Below, piece after piece: positions 44,048 through 55,227 of a DNA stretch of 64,000 nucleotides. Location of the stretch: positions 1,178,001 through 1,242,000 of the forward strand of contig JAGTJM010000001.1 in the NCBI GenBank assembly GCA_020747015.1. Reading direction: 5' to 3'. The translations under genes and the position numbers were made by a program. The notes under the pieces are model-generated. The model was not told the origin of the DNA and did no database searches. It was given only the letters and a program-made list of their open reading frames with translations. Origin of the DNA: Pyrenochaeta sp. MPI-SDFR-AT-0127 (Eukaryota > Ascomycota > Dothideomycetes > Pleosporales > Cucurbitariaceae). Numbering within the stretch: position 1 is the first letter of the stretch; each line of letters starts with the position of its first letter.

Positions 44048-45663
44048 ATGGAAACCCACAAGACGACAGTAGCTACACTTGCATCGCAAGTCGCGCAATT
44101 CAGTGATTCGCAAACGCCATTTCGAATATACCATGGTTCGACTTTATCTACCCGACAGTCGTCACGTCAACGCAGCCAGATCATCGATGTTAGCTCCCTC
44201 AATCATGTGTTGCAATTTAACGAGACGGAGAAGACGGTTCTGGTGGAACCCAACGTGCCCATGGATAGACTTGTAGAGGCTACGCTGGCTCATGGACTGC
44301 TGCCGAAGGTAGTGATGGAGTTGCCCAACATAACTGTCGGTGGTGGGTAAGTGCCAGTGACAGAGACCATAACGAGCCTGCTATGGTGCTCGCAATAAGC
44401 CTGCCAAGGCCGTCATGGGTCTTTGAAAATTTCTAAGCTAATGTCCTATGCAGCTTTGCAGGAACCAGTGGGGAGAGTAGTTCTTACAAGTTTGGCCTCT
44501 TTGACCGGACCATCAGAGGTATTGAGATTATCCTGGGTAATGGCGACATCATCTGGGCATCTGCTGATGAACATCGCGATTTGTTCTACACGGCGGCTGG
44601 GAGTTGCGGGAGTTTAGGCGTTATCACCCTGTTGGAGATGGAGCTCATTGACGCAAAGAGCAATGTGGAATTGCGATACATACCAGTCAGCAGCACACAG
44701 GAGGCTGTTCAGCAACTGCAACATTACGGGAGCCAGCCTGGAGTCGACTACATGGACGGGATCCTCTACTCAATGACAAGCGGCGTGATCATGATTGGCC
44801 GTCTCACCAATGATGCAATACCTGGGCGGATACAACGCTTCGACAGAGCATATGACCCATGGTTCTATATGCATGCTCAGGATGCCTTGAAGAACAGCAC
44901 GGGCTCAAGGGAGGATTATAGGGAAACAATACCCGTCCAATCCTACCTGTTTCGCTATGATAGAGGTGTTTTCTGGTCTGGGCTCCGCGCTTTCAAGTAC
45001 TTTGCGACTCCTTTCAATCGCATCACTCGCTACCTGCTAGACCCTTTCATGTACTCACGGACAATGGTACATGCACTACACCGCTCTGGCCTATCGTCAC
45101 GGACAATCATCCAAGATTACGGTATACCTTACGACACGGCCGAGGAGTTTGTCAGATGGACGGACGAAAGGACTGGCATCTGGCCTCTTTGGCTCTGCCC
45201 AGTCAAAGCCGCTCCCAGTGACGAATGCAGCTTTTCCCAAGGAACGAACATCAAAGCCGATATTCTCCTGGACGTTGGCATATGGGACATGGGGCCTGAA
45301 GACGCCCATGCGTTTATCAAGTTGAATCGGGATTTTGAAGCCAAGGTGGCAGAGCTAGGCGGCATGAAGTGCCTTTACGCCCATGCATATTATACGGAAC
45401 AGGAGTTTTGGGATATTTACAATGAGCAAAAGTACAACGGCCTGCGCAAAGCGTACCACGCGGAAAGCCTACCAAGTGTATACGACAAGGTCAAGGTAGA
45501 TCTTCAAGGTGTCGCGGGAGGCACTAGCGTGAAGAAGCAGGAATCGTGGAGCGAGTGGGCGTATGGACAGTTTTGGCGAACCTGGCCATTGGGTGGACTA
45601 TACGGTGTTGCTAGTGCGACGAAGGGTTTTCTGGTACAGAGCGACTTTTTGTTGAAGGCGTAG
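44048..45663 (+). CDS. DHCR24-like FAD-binding oxidoreductase, copy B
   Basis: Exons 44048-44346 and 44454-45663; the 107-nt intron (GTAAGT, GCTAAT, GCAG) splits the codon after ITVGG and rejoins as GFAGTSGESSSYKFG. 502 residues, one more than copy A, and alignable along its whole length (FRIYHGSTLSTRQ, VLVEPNVPMDRLV, GSCGSLGVITLLEMELI, FRYDRGVFWSGLRAFKYF, AELGGMKCLYAHAYYTEQEFW). Copy A has no intron at this place. The family expectation is FAD-dependent reduction of a sterol-like or terpenoid double bond. The two have diverged too far to be a recent duplication, so different substrates are possible. Confidence 0.9.
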
Positions 45664-46413
45664 AGGGAACATCGTTGCAAAGATGCCGCGACGGGATGGC
45701 AATGGGCGTCATCACTCCCGAATATAGACAAGGAGCCAGCTATTCATCTCGAATGCTGTCATGGCTTTATTCCCCTGACAGGGTTGCAGGCTCCAGACGC
45801 GTCGCACTTGTCAACATGTGCTTTTCGTTCGCGATGACGTAGGGGCAGCACCACTGTGTTTCTGAAGTCAGCAGCAAGGCAAAAACGCTGCTATTGTGCC
45901 TATTCACCACCATGATGCTGGGGAGTTTCCATCTAGTTCTCAGGGTGACTGCATAATGAAGACGCGTAGCGTAGGAGAGTCGCGTCGACGTCACCCGCGG
46001 GCCAGGTCTGGGAAATATTAGTTGCAGCACGAGCCATTGGCTATGATGCTCCCCAAGATTGCCGTTGACGTAGCATCACACTCCCACCGCCCAACCACCC
46101 CAATTCACACACCCCCCAGGCAGCGGTCAACCACCTTTTGGACAGTCCAGAATTGCACCTTCAGGCCATACCCCACCGTCTGTCAACTCAGAATTTCTCT
46201 CCTCCTTTTCCTCCTCCTCCACCGCCTGCAGTGCTTGCAAGGATTGACTCTACCACGGACCATTTGACGACTTTTGCTTTTTGCCCACCGACTTTCTGGA
46301 TTCTTGATAGGTATGCGACCCTCTAGCCCTTTTCCCAAGCATTCTACTGTTGGGCGAAGAATTTGTGGGAACCTTTGTAGCTAATACACTTTATCCTACA
46401 GCACACCACAATC
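45664..46413 (+). promoter_or_regulatory. Promoter and leader with a 5' UTR intron
   Basis: 750 bp between genes. A probable leader intron spans 46311-46401 (GTATGC donor, GCTAATA branch, CCTACAG acceptor) and ends 12 nt before the ATG of the coiled-coil gene. A long C/T-rich tract precedes it (46185-46235). Confidence 0.5.
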
Positions 46414-49400
46414 ATGGCCCGATTGAGCGGCCTACCCTCTGAACACCACCACGAAGGCCCTGGTGATGCACCACGACGCAAACGCGGCCGCCCATCCGCT
46501 TCCTCAGGCAAGCGTACCGCCTCACCCACCGCAGAACTGTCGCAGACGAAGCGGACCAAGCGCGTGCAGCTCAACGATGACGAGGATCAAATTGCAGAGG
46601 AAATTGAGCAATCATTTTCGCGCTCTCAGCAGGGTGATACCATCCACGTAGAGTCACAGAACAGTACCACTACCACCACCCGTCGCCAGAATCGCCGACA
46701 CTCTGAGCCGCCCGTTGCTGCTCAAGATGACCAAGATGAGCTCGCAGTCTTCCAACCAGCGTCGACGCAACCTGTACCTGGCCTCACACCCCATCTCGAC
46801 CGCTTAGGTGCTTCTCGAAGCCGCTTCACCACCACCCGCCGTTCTCGCATGTCTATGCCTGCACAGCTGCACATTGAGCGTGTTGACGAAGCAGACGAGA
46901 ATGGCACGCAATTCCAGTACGCCCCACTTACCGCTGTTCTCGACGGCCGCACTCGTCGACGCCTCCGCCGGAGCCATCTGAGCCAGGAGGTTAACGATTT
47001 TCAAGACCACCAAAAGAAGGACAAGAAGCTGTTGTTGGAGCTCCGCCGTCAGCTTCGTGAACAAGACGAGACAATCAAGGACCTAGAGTACAGACTGGAG
47101 GCCCGCCGGCTAGGAAATATAGACATCACCGACGAGTATGCTGAGGAACTCGAACAGCAGCTCGTTCACGCCCGCGATCAGATCGACGAGCTTCGTGCGT
47201 CTTCGCTTTACAACGGCCATGAAAACGATGTCGCCGACCTTTCAGAAGAGGATGACGATGAGCTGCTTCTGGTGAACCCAGACGAGCTGCACTACTCGCA
47301 GGATCTGGACATGGAGCACACACCCAACGGCAAATATGCTTCACGTGTGCTTGAGCTGTCTAGCCAGGTCACTTTCAAGAGTCTGCCCGAGATTTCACAG
47401 CTCAGTCACGATACATTAGTAGAAGACGACGACACGATTGTGCCAGACAAAATCCAGGACCAAGCCGTCGAGCGCTATGAGCGAGAATTGCAGCACTACA
47501 TTGCCTTGCTTGCTGAGTCTCAAGGCGCACTGCGTGTAATGACCATCGAACTTCAAAATCTGCACTTTATTGATGCTGGCGCTCCAACGTGCGATATCCT
47601 CACCGAGATGCGTCACGGTTTCGAAACTCTTCGTATTGAGATTGACAAGTTCTTCCCACACACCACGGCGGGCCTCACTAACCAGCAGCTACTTCGCAAA
47701 ATTCCAGAACTCTTTGGTGGCATATTCTTCGAGCTACGAGAGAAGCTTGCTTTGGTCAGCGCATCTCAGAAGACAGAGGTGCTTCTGCGACGACAATATG
47801 AGGGCGTATTGGACCTTCTCGGCGAGTCTGAAGAGCGTGTACAGCAGCTGGAGAAGGATGTCTACAACCTCGACAAATCCAACGAAGGGAAGCAACGGAC
47901 AATTCTGGACCTTGAGGAGCGTGTCACCACCTTGACAACATTGGCCGAGACTCAAGAAAATGAGCTCAAGGACAACGACGCCCAGATTCATGGCTTACAA
48001 GATGAGAACGAAGACAAAGAGACATCCTTGGAACGCCTGCGCGATGCTATCGAGACCTACCGCAAGGACCTCGATACCGTCACTGAGACTGCTACCGCCT
48101 TTGAGGCTGAGCACCACGAAACCATTGCTCGCACGGAACAGGAACATGCCGAAATTGTTCAGAGCCTTGAAGCCGAGCTCGGTGCTGAGCAGGAGGGTCG
48201 TGAGGCTGCCGAGGCTGATGCTCAACAGAAGGGAGAGTACATCCAAGAGCTTGAAGGCCGAATCACGCGTATGGAGGAAGACGTTGACGCCATCACTATC
48301 GAGATGACGACTCTCCGTGAGCGTCTTATCGCGCAGACTGAGGCTCGCGAAATTGCTGAAGGCGAACGTGACGAGCAAGCTGAGCTTGTATACCAACACG
48401 CCAACACCATCGAGAACCTCAACGAGACGATCCTTGAACTCAAGGAGCAGATCGCAGAGTTCCAGAAGAACCTAGCCACTGAGCGTTCACAACGCGAGAA
48501 GACCGAAGCTGACCTTGATGAGGCCAACGAGAAAATTGAAGACCTTGATAACCGCCTCCACAACACCGGTCTTCAGGCGAACGAGCTCCGCTCCAAGCTC
48601 TTCCAAGTCCAGCAGGAGAAGGAAGAGACCATTGCTCAGCTTCAAGAGGAAGCCCAAGAGCGTGAAGACGACCTCAACCAACAGCTCACAACCGAGTCAG
48701 GGCTTCGTGGGGCTGCTGAGAAGACAATCATCAAACTTGAGGAGCAAATCGTCGAGCTCCAGAACACTCTTGCTATCGTCGAGAACAACCTCGTCAATAT
48801 GACAGAAGATCGGGATGAGCTTGAGCAGGATCGTGACACCCAAGTTGCCACTCTTGCATCCCAGCTCGCGGATCTCAAGGTGAAGTATACAGCTTTGGAA
48901 AATTCTACCAATTCCACAATCACTTCACTCCAGGCCAACATTACAGACCTCAATAACCAGGTTCAGCGACAACAACTTGAGATTAAGCGTCTTAATGAGG
49001 AAATCATTGAGAAGGATCGACTTCATTTGGCAGAGACAACGGCTCTGAAGGAGACTATCGTAGATCTCCAAGAAGATCTCGATGCTCAGAAAGCAGAGAA
49101 TGAAGGTTATCGCAAGGAGAATGCCTCACTTTGCAAGCGTGTCGAAGATGAAGCGAACGAACTCCTCAATATCGTTGGTTCGCACACCGAACAGATCTCT
49201 TCTCTCAGGACAGTCATTTCTACTCACGAGGCCACAATCAAGAACCTGCAGGCTTCATCTGCTCAGCGTGCAACCGAGTATGAAGAGGCTATTGAAGACC
49301 GCACCCGTGAGATTACAGAATTGCAACTCATGGGTGACGCACGCGCAGAAACTATTCTCATCCTCGAGACCCAGGTCTCAAATCTCAAGGAACGCTTCGA

Positions 49401-49743
49401 AGCAGCAGAAGAAGATACGCGCGTCACGGTCGACGCACTCATACTCTCACAACGTCAACTTCAAGATCAGAACGAGCAACTCGCCGCTGCCCTCAAGGCT
49501 CGCAATGCAGAGGCACTCAAGGCTGTCCAGGAAATGAAGCTTAAGCGTGTCGAGGTCAAAACCCAGGGCGTTGACCTTCATCGTGTGGCCACTGGCAAGG
49601 TCTTGAAGACGAGCGAGAAAGTGAAGATCGGGAAGAAGGGCAAGAAGAAGGTTGCAAAACGCCAGTGGGACTCTGGCTTTGGTGTTGACGAGAACGTGGA
49701 AGATGGCGAGGATGTGAATGGAGATGACCCAATCGCGGCATAG
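46414..49743 (+). CDS. Long coiled-coil protein with basic, AT-hook-like N-terminus
   Basis: 1109 residues, no intron. Residues 1-50 are basic with RRKRGRPSASSGKR, an AT-hook-like RGRP core, and KRTKRVQ, a likely nuclear signal. Residues about 195-280 and 500-1040 are heptad-rich, charged coiled coil (for example LLLELRRQLREQDETIKDLE). The C-terminus is lysine-rich (KVKIGKKGKKKVAKRQW) and ends acidic. It resembles structural coiled-coil proteins of chromatin, kinetochores or spindle poles in composition, but I cannot assign it to a named family. Sequence alone supports a long rod-shaped, probably nuclear protein. Confidence 0.85.
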   Translation: MARLSGLPSEHHHEGPGDAPRRKRGRPSASSGKRTASPTAELSQTKRTKRVQLNDDEDQIAEEIEQSFSRSQQGDTIHVESQNSTTTTTRRQNRRHSEPPVAAQDDQDELAVFQPASTQPVPGLTPHLDRLGASRSRFTTTRRSRMSMPAQLHIERVDEADENGTQFQYAPLTAVLDGRTRRRLRRSHLSQEVNDFQDHQKKDKKLLLELRRQLREQDETIKDLEYRLEARRLGNIDITDEYAEELEQQLVHARDQIDELRASSLYNGHENDVADLSEEDDDELLLVNPDELHYSQDLDMEHTPNGKYASRVLELSSQVTFKSLPEISQLSHDTLVEDDDTIVPDKIQDQAVERYERELQHYIALLAESQGALRVMTIELQNLHFIDAGAPTCDILTEMRHGFETLRIEIDKFFPHTTAGLTNQQLLRKIPELFGGIFFELREKLALVSASQKTEVLLRRQYEGVLDLLGESEERVQQLEKDVYNLDKSNEGKQRTILDLEERVTTLTTLAETQENELKDNDAQIHGLQDENEDKETSLERLRDAIETYRKDLDTVTETATAFEAEHHETIARTEQEHAEIVQSLEAELGAEQEGREAAEADAQQKGEYIQELEGRITRMEEDVDAITIEMTTLRERLIAQTEAREIAEGERDEQAELVYQHANTIENLNETILELKEQIAEFQKNLATERSQREKTEADLDEANEKIEDLDNRLHNTGLQANELRSKLFQVQQEKEETIAQLQEEAQEREDDLNQQLTTESGLRGAAEKTIIKLEEQIVELQNTLAIVENNLVNMTEDRDELEQDRDTQVATLASQLADLKVKYTALENSTNSTITSLQANITDLNNQVQRQQLEIKRLNEEIIEKDRLHLAETTALKETIVDLQEDLDAQKAENEGYRKENASLCKRVEDEANELLNIVGSHTEQISSLRTVISTHEATIKNLQASSAQRATEYEEAIEDRTREITELQLMGDARAETILILETQVSNLKERFEAAEEDTRVTVDALILSQRQLQDQNEQLAAALKARNAEALKAVQEMKLKRVEVKTQGVDLHRVATGKVLKTSEKVKIGKKGKKKVAKRQWDSGFGVDENVEDGEDVNGDDPIAA

Positions 49744-50493
49744 CGGATCAGTCGAGGATTGGGAGCGTATTGAAACGTACGCGCACGACAGCTTTGCACA
49801 ACCACTTGTACATTTGTTTTGTCGTTGTTACAGTTCTGGACATGATTGAGCGGAACACGTTTTGGCATTAGATTGAGTTATGAGTACGGCGACCATTCTT
49901 CGGGCTACAAATTGGGGTTCAACTGGCACATATTTCACGACGATATTGGTAATACACGACAGCGTAGCATCCTCACGTTACGACTTGACGGCTTTATTAC
50001 TTCACCCTTCAACATGTAGTTGTTTTGGCCTCTAGCCTTGGCTTTGGATTCTGCATAGCGAAAAATACGGTTGACAAAAGGTAAAAAGTAGGATATGTAG
50101 AGAAAGGTATATATTTCAACATTGTGATTATCTGAAGATTTATACTCACCTTCTCTTGTTTTGTATGAAGCTTGTGGAAGATTCCTACCGCTCTGATCAA
50201 ACCCGGTGCCTGGGAGCTGGCATGGGTATGGCCCTGGTTGTGATGGTCGTGAAACGGATATGCGACGCGTTACGTCGACCATGTCCGCCACCCCGTTGCG
50301 CAATGGATCTAACCGACCACACCCGTTTATGCACTACACCCTCATCAGCCCTCGCATACCCATTTCCCGGATCGTGTCTTCTTCCTTTTTCCATTCTTTT
50401 GTACGAAAACACACCACTCCTCCAACACGCGACTCGTTGCCCTGACCCCCTCCACTCTAAGGTCCCCATAGCATCTCGACATTGCCAAAAAAA
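49744..50493. other. Intergenic, no supported gene
   Basis: 750 bp between tandem plus-strand genes, holding the 3' UTR of the coiled-coil gene and the promoter of the next. The overlapping open frames are not convincing. Confidence 0.4.
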
Positions 50494-50865
50494 ATGGGCA
50501 ATAACAGCCGTGACGATGAGACAGTGCTGTTTCTTTTCATTTCCTTTGCTGTGCTCGTCACGCTGCTGCTCATCCTGATCCTCATCTCGTGCCAGACATG
50601 GATGCTGTGGAAAATGGCAAAAGCTGTCGTGGAGCAGGATGTGAGTCTGTCGCGGCGCAATGTTCTCGTGGAGCGAGGCATGCTTGGCGGCGGGATGGGG
50701 GAGAAGAGGAAGAGCGTGAGGAGCTCGGTGTATGGCCATTCGTGGAATGGGGGGGATGTCACATTGACGGGGAATGAGGATGAGCAGGCGACACTCATGA
50801 GTGGAGGGATGGGGGAGGGAGGGAAAAGGAAGCCCAAGATTTGGGGGCTGGGACGATGGATCTGA
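50494..50865 (+). CDS. Small single-pass membrane protein, unknown
   Basis: 123 residues from ATG 50494, directly after a run of eight A that makes a good start context. A single strong membrane segment lies at about residues 12-34 (VLFLFISFAVLVTLLLILIL). The cytosolic part is basic and glycine-rich (LVERGMLGGGMGEKRKSVRSS, which I give only in part), ending KPKIWGLGRWI. No family is recognised. An antisense frame of similar length overlaps it, but the membrane segment and ATG context favour this strand. Confidence 0.6.
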   Translation: MGNNSRDDETVLFLFISFAVLVTLLLILILISCQTWMLWKMAKAVVEQDVSLSRRNVLVERGMLGGGMGEKRKSVRSSVYGHSWNGGDVTLTGNEDEQATLMSGGMGEGGKRKPKIWGLGRWI

Positions 50866-51000
50866 ATTGATTCATTGCGGCTTTGGTGCGGAAAAGCTAG
50901 GAAGATAAGAGAGACTATGTCGGGATTGGGAGTATCAATAGGAAGATGCGAGTATGAAGAAGGGGAAGTGCAAACACCAAACAGCGCCACGAACCATACG

Positions 51001-53430
51001 CTACAACCTCGCCTTTGAATGCAGGAGAACGCTCTTGACTATCCGGAACTCTTCACGGAGCGCCTCCATATCCTTCCACAACGCTTGGATTTCACCCCTC
51101 AACCTGCGCACTTCATCAACACTAGTACCCGCCTTCCCTCGCCTACCGACATGAGAGCGCTTCTCAGCGATATGCTCTGGGTCATACCGGCCAAACTCAA
51201 CGCTAGCGATTCTCCTCGTTCCTCCAACGACCAGATTTCTGTATGCAGACTGAGTTCCCGAACCAGGCGTACTCACCTCGCCATCTATACCTCCCGGAGC
51301 GTCACGAAACGCGTGGGACGTGGGTTGGGAATAGCCACTGCTTGGTGTGTCCTGAGTTAGAGACATGGCAACAGCATCCGTGGCGGTGCATTGCGAGTCC
51401 TTGGTAGTGGCACCTAGCAGTCTTTGGATCCAACCTTCGTTTCTTTGATGTCCCAGGAAAGAATCCCTAGTCACTCTCGATATTAGATTAGAATACCGAC
51501 TACCTGGCGAGCTATTTTGGGACAATGACTCCACACCATCGATGACGACTTCCCGTCGTGGGATCTTTGACGCAGAGACTGATAAAGGAGGGCACGTACT
51601 TTTACCATCCGGAAAGATAGGATCGACCTGTTCAAGTGGCCTATACTGTCGCTCCTGGATCTCCATTGTTGCAAGGTCTGTGACATCCGGAGTTGGAAGA
51701 TATTGAGGTATCTTGCCTTTGCGTCGCCGCGTTGAAGGAGGTGTGAAGAAATCTTGACTGGCGGTCTCTGACTCTTGAGATGATGAGAGTGCAGCTTTAT
51801 CAGCAGAGATTCGACCTACACAGGATTCCACTGCCGCACATGGTGCATTCTGTGCTTCCGTCCATTTTCGTGTCTCTTGTAAGCGGGGTGCTGGAAGCTC
51901 AGATGGAAGTACTGCTCTCGCCGACATAAATAGTGGAGATGAAGATGCTATGGGTGATTTGAAGGTCTCCTTTACAATGCGCGGTCGTACCAATGACTTT
52001 CTCTTCACTGGCGTCGGAGAATGTTTGGGTCGCAATAATGAAATGTCGGACAGTGTACCGGCAGGCATGGTTGTGATGTGCCGCGAAGGTTCATTGGAGA
52101 AGAGGTCTCCTGTCGAAGCCAGCGGGAATAGCTTCTGGATTCCAACCTGTTTACATGGCGATGTGGCTCTCTTGACAGTGTCGGTATCTTCAGTGCATGA
52201 AGCCTCAGGGTGCTTCAATGATTCGTCCCTGACAGAGCAAGAATTGCGGTTCGAGAGGGTTGAACATACAGAACGATTGACCACCCACCCTAGGTTGATG
52301 ACCCGCATGCTCATTGTCACCTCATGTATAAGTAGACCAAGAATGTTGAATACCAGAACCTTTCCGGCTTCCGTGCCGATCGCAATAAAAATCTCTGACC
52401 CTTCAGAAACTTGGTTAGCATCGTCAGTTGCGTCGCCTCCCAACAATACTGTCCTATCGTTGTTACCGTCGGAAGCAGTGCGGGTGTTGGCAGTCACTGA
52501 TACACAAGTAGCAGGCCCGGAAACATGCTATGTCCTGAGAACCTTTCCGCCGCCCTCCAAGTCGACCAGTCGACAGCGTCCATCGTGGCCAACGCTAACG
52601 GTCCGTGAGTTGTATCCAGGGATAAACTCAGCAGCCACAATGCCCCCCATTGCAGCTTTGTGTAGCTTCTTGATTGCACCGACCCTTACTGGATGTAGCT
52701 GAAAAGACAACGTTTGCGGTCTATGCGGTCTTCGATGATGCTTCAGGAGCGACGGCATAAGAAGCCGGTACATGGCAAGAGAGCCATCTTGAAAACCTAG
52801 CACAAATTTTGCGCACGATGGCTGAGCGGTGGGATCAAAGGTCTGAAATGCGGCACAACTGACAGGTGATCGCGCACCCGTTGGCTGGAAATTCACCGGC
52901 GCACTGCCTCCCCACCGTCGGTCCTGAAGATGAATTGTAGGCGGCGTGGCTGATGCTGATAGTAAAATGCTGCCATCGCCCGATTGAACGATCGTGTTCG
53001 GAGGAGACGGGTGTGGTGGCAGTGAGGATAAGAGCTGTGCGGTCGGGATGGAATATGCTTGGACTGACGTGCTCAATGTTGTGGTAAAGAAGAGCATCCG
53101 CGCATCCGGTGAGAATAGTAAGAGACGTGGTTCGCCCTACAAAGTACATCAGAAGAGCAATAATTCCTTCAAACTGTAAGCGTTATTTACATCGCCGTTC
53201 TTAAGCTTGTATTTCCTATCCCGACAGCGAGCTGCATCAAACAGTATGACCACCTGGCTATCTGCGACGGCAAACAAGCTACCGCTTTTCGACACGCGAG
53301 CGTTCACGATGCTATCGGCCCTCTCGCATTCAAACAGAGTCTTGGTAATGGACTGTGATCTCAAATGAAGTGCTTTTGGCGTTGCGATGAATAAGCTCAG
53401 TTCCGGTGGTAGGTGACGCATAGGCGTCAT
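51001..53430 (-). pseudogene. WD-repeat-like/coiled-coil protein gene interrupted by an in-frame TAG
   Basis: Exon 1 is 53191-53430 and exon 2 is 51001-53136; the intron (53137-53190, 54 nt, GTAAAT to TGTAG) joins KLKNGD to GEPRLLLFSPDAR. A TAG at 52528-52530 splits exon 2, yet the same frame continues directly with HVSGPATCV for about 500 codons. The WD-like propeller blades (SIVNARVSKSGSLFAVADSQ, LGFQDGSLAMYRLL, VGHDGRCRLVDLEGG, AIGTEAGKVLVFNI) run across the break, and the end is a coiled coil (LRGEIQALWKDMEALREEF). A tryptophan codon TGG is the likely ancestor, needing one base change. No GT-AG intron removes the stop in frame. WD plus C-terminal helix resembles NEDD1-like architecture only loosely. 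Confidence 0.65.
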
Positions 53431-53717
53431 TGCTACAGCTGAACTGATGTCAGATCTAGGAACGGGAGCGCAGTGCTATATGTTTACAAGTGGGTGTGAA
53501 AAGTACTGATAGAGTTCTGAAGGTAAGTGCTCCACATCATCGTGTAGACCACGGGTATTTGAGGAAAGAGCGACGATGTCTGAGGCACAGGCTATAAACC
53601 TTGCTGCCGACCTTCTATTTGTCTATTGGTATCTTTTCATCATTGCTGGCTTATCTCTACTATTCCCCGAGTAACACAGATATAGCCACCTTCAGTTTAA
53701 GCCCTCCATATTGCCTT

Positions 53718-55227
53718 CTACTTCAAATTCGCATATTGTTTTCCCCACTTCTCGGCAATCTCCTCTTCTGTAAACTTCCTCGTTTTACGCTTGAGCATCG
53801 CAACCCTCTCATCGAGCGTTAGCTTCATTTGGTCACCCATGGGAACGAGGCACTTGGCGACATGTTCATAATTCTTCCTTAGGAGATTGATTGTGAGGAA
53901 CATGTAGTCGATATTGTAGAACACAAGGGCATTCTCGTCAGCGTACTGCTTCTTCTGCGAAAGAAATGCCACAGGATGGTCACGCCAGTGGCGGAGTGGA
54001 TTGAGGTGATGAGACGTGTGGTAGCCATCATTATAGCAGTAGCGATTGCTCTATGACTAATGTTAGATTTGGTTTCCATTTGTCAATGCGAGTATATGCA
54101 ACTTACAGGCACGTCAATGAGTGTAATGCTCGATCTGAAGTCGGAGTCCGGCTCCACTTCGTCCACCAGCGCATGTTGGCCCCAGTTGCCGGTCATCAAA
54201 GCCAAACGCATGAGAGCGAGCGGAATCAAGAACACAAATATCGTGGCGCGCGTGTTCACAAACGTGAACATGGTGTACAGGAATGCGTAGTTTCCGATCT
54301 CCCACCCGCCTGCTTTGAAAGCTAGCCCAGGCTTACGAGTGCGCAAGAAATACCGAGGAAGATCGAACCAGATCAGGAAGTAGAAGCGGCCCACATAATG
54401 CAAGAAGTCCCAAACATCATCTCTTTGATAACGCACAGTCGAAGATAGATCATCAGGGCCGTTTCCTTCAACATGATGGTGCTTGACGTGATGATAGTAG
54501 TATGAGTTCCAGGTGTGCCCCATTGCCGGGTCGAGGATGTATGGGAACAGCTGGTCGATGATGGCATACCTTTTAGCCAGGACACCGCGCATGTGAATGT
54601 GCTGATGCCTCAGAAGCGTATATGCTCCCATGTACCAGCCTTGAATAACACAATGGATTACAGCATGCCACCAGTGGAAGTTATAGAACAAGTACATGGC
54701 TGAAGGCAAGGTTGTGCAAGAGTAGAGCAAAAGATGGGTGACCATGACGACATCAGTTTCTACCCGAACGACTGTGCGAGCCCAACGAATATATGGATCA
54801 ATGATCCATTGTCTGAATATGGGGTTCTTGATATCAGGTTCATCTACAGAGCTGAATATGGTGGGCTCAAAGTCATCTGACTTCGGATTGTTGAGATTTC
54901 TCAGGTATGCAATTGCTTGTTGTTCCTGGTCTTGAAGATCTGTAGAGTATTAGCTTACGAAAGGTATCAACTGCTTGAAGTGTATCCAAATCACACTAAA
55001 TTATACGATAGGATACCCAAGCATCGATAGGAGTGTGCAATACCTTCTGGTGATGGCGACACAAATTTTGAGTGCTTCTTGGCCGAGTCGTCTGACTCTT
55101 CCGCCGTCTCCGAAGAAGGCTTGTCGGGTGCGTTCTCATGTGATTCATACTCTTTCTGTAGAACACTCAAGACCACGCGGTCCGGGCCGGTAAGCTCTGC
55201 ATCGGCAGGGAAAGGTAGTCGGCCCAT
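53718..55227 (-). CDS. Fatty acid desaturase-like membrane enzyme
   Basis: Exons 55044-55227, 54107-54939 and 53718-54050, giving 449 residues. Introns are 104 nt (GTATTG, GCTAAT, ACAG) and 56 nt (GTAAGT, CTAAC, ATAG). ATG 55227 (MGRLPFPADAEL) is used; upstream the frame opens only from TTG. The di-iron histidine motifs are HQHIHMR, YYHHVKHHHVEG and GYHTSHHLNP, between hydrophobic segments (HLLLYSCTTLPSAMYLFY, ATIFVFLIPLALMRLALM). Such enzymes put double bonds or hydroxyls in acyl chains at the endoplasmic reticulum. There is no fused cytochrome b5 domain, so it would need an external electron donor. Regioselectivity is unknown. Confidence 0.88.

Noticed and set aside
52495..52541. Intron to remove the TAG in the WD-repeat gene
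   Set aside because: The GT at 52541 with the AG at 52495 gives a frame that meets TGA at once, and the donor and branch signals are poor.
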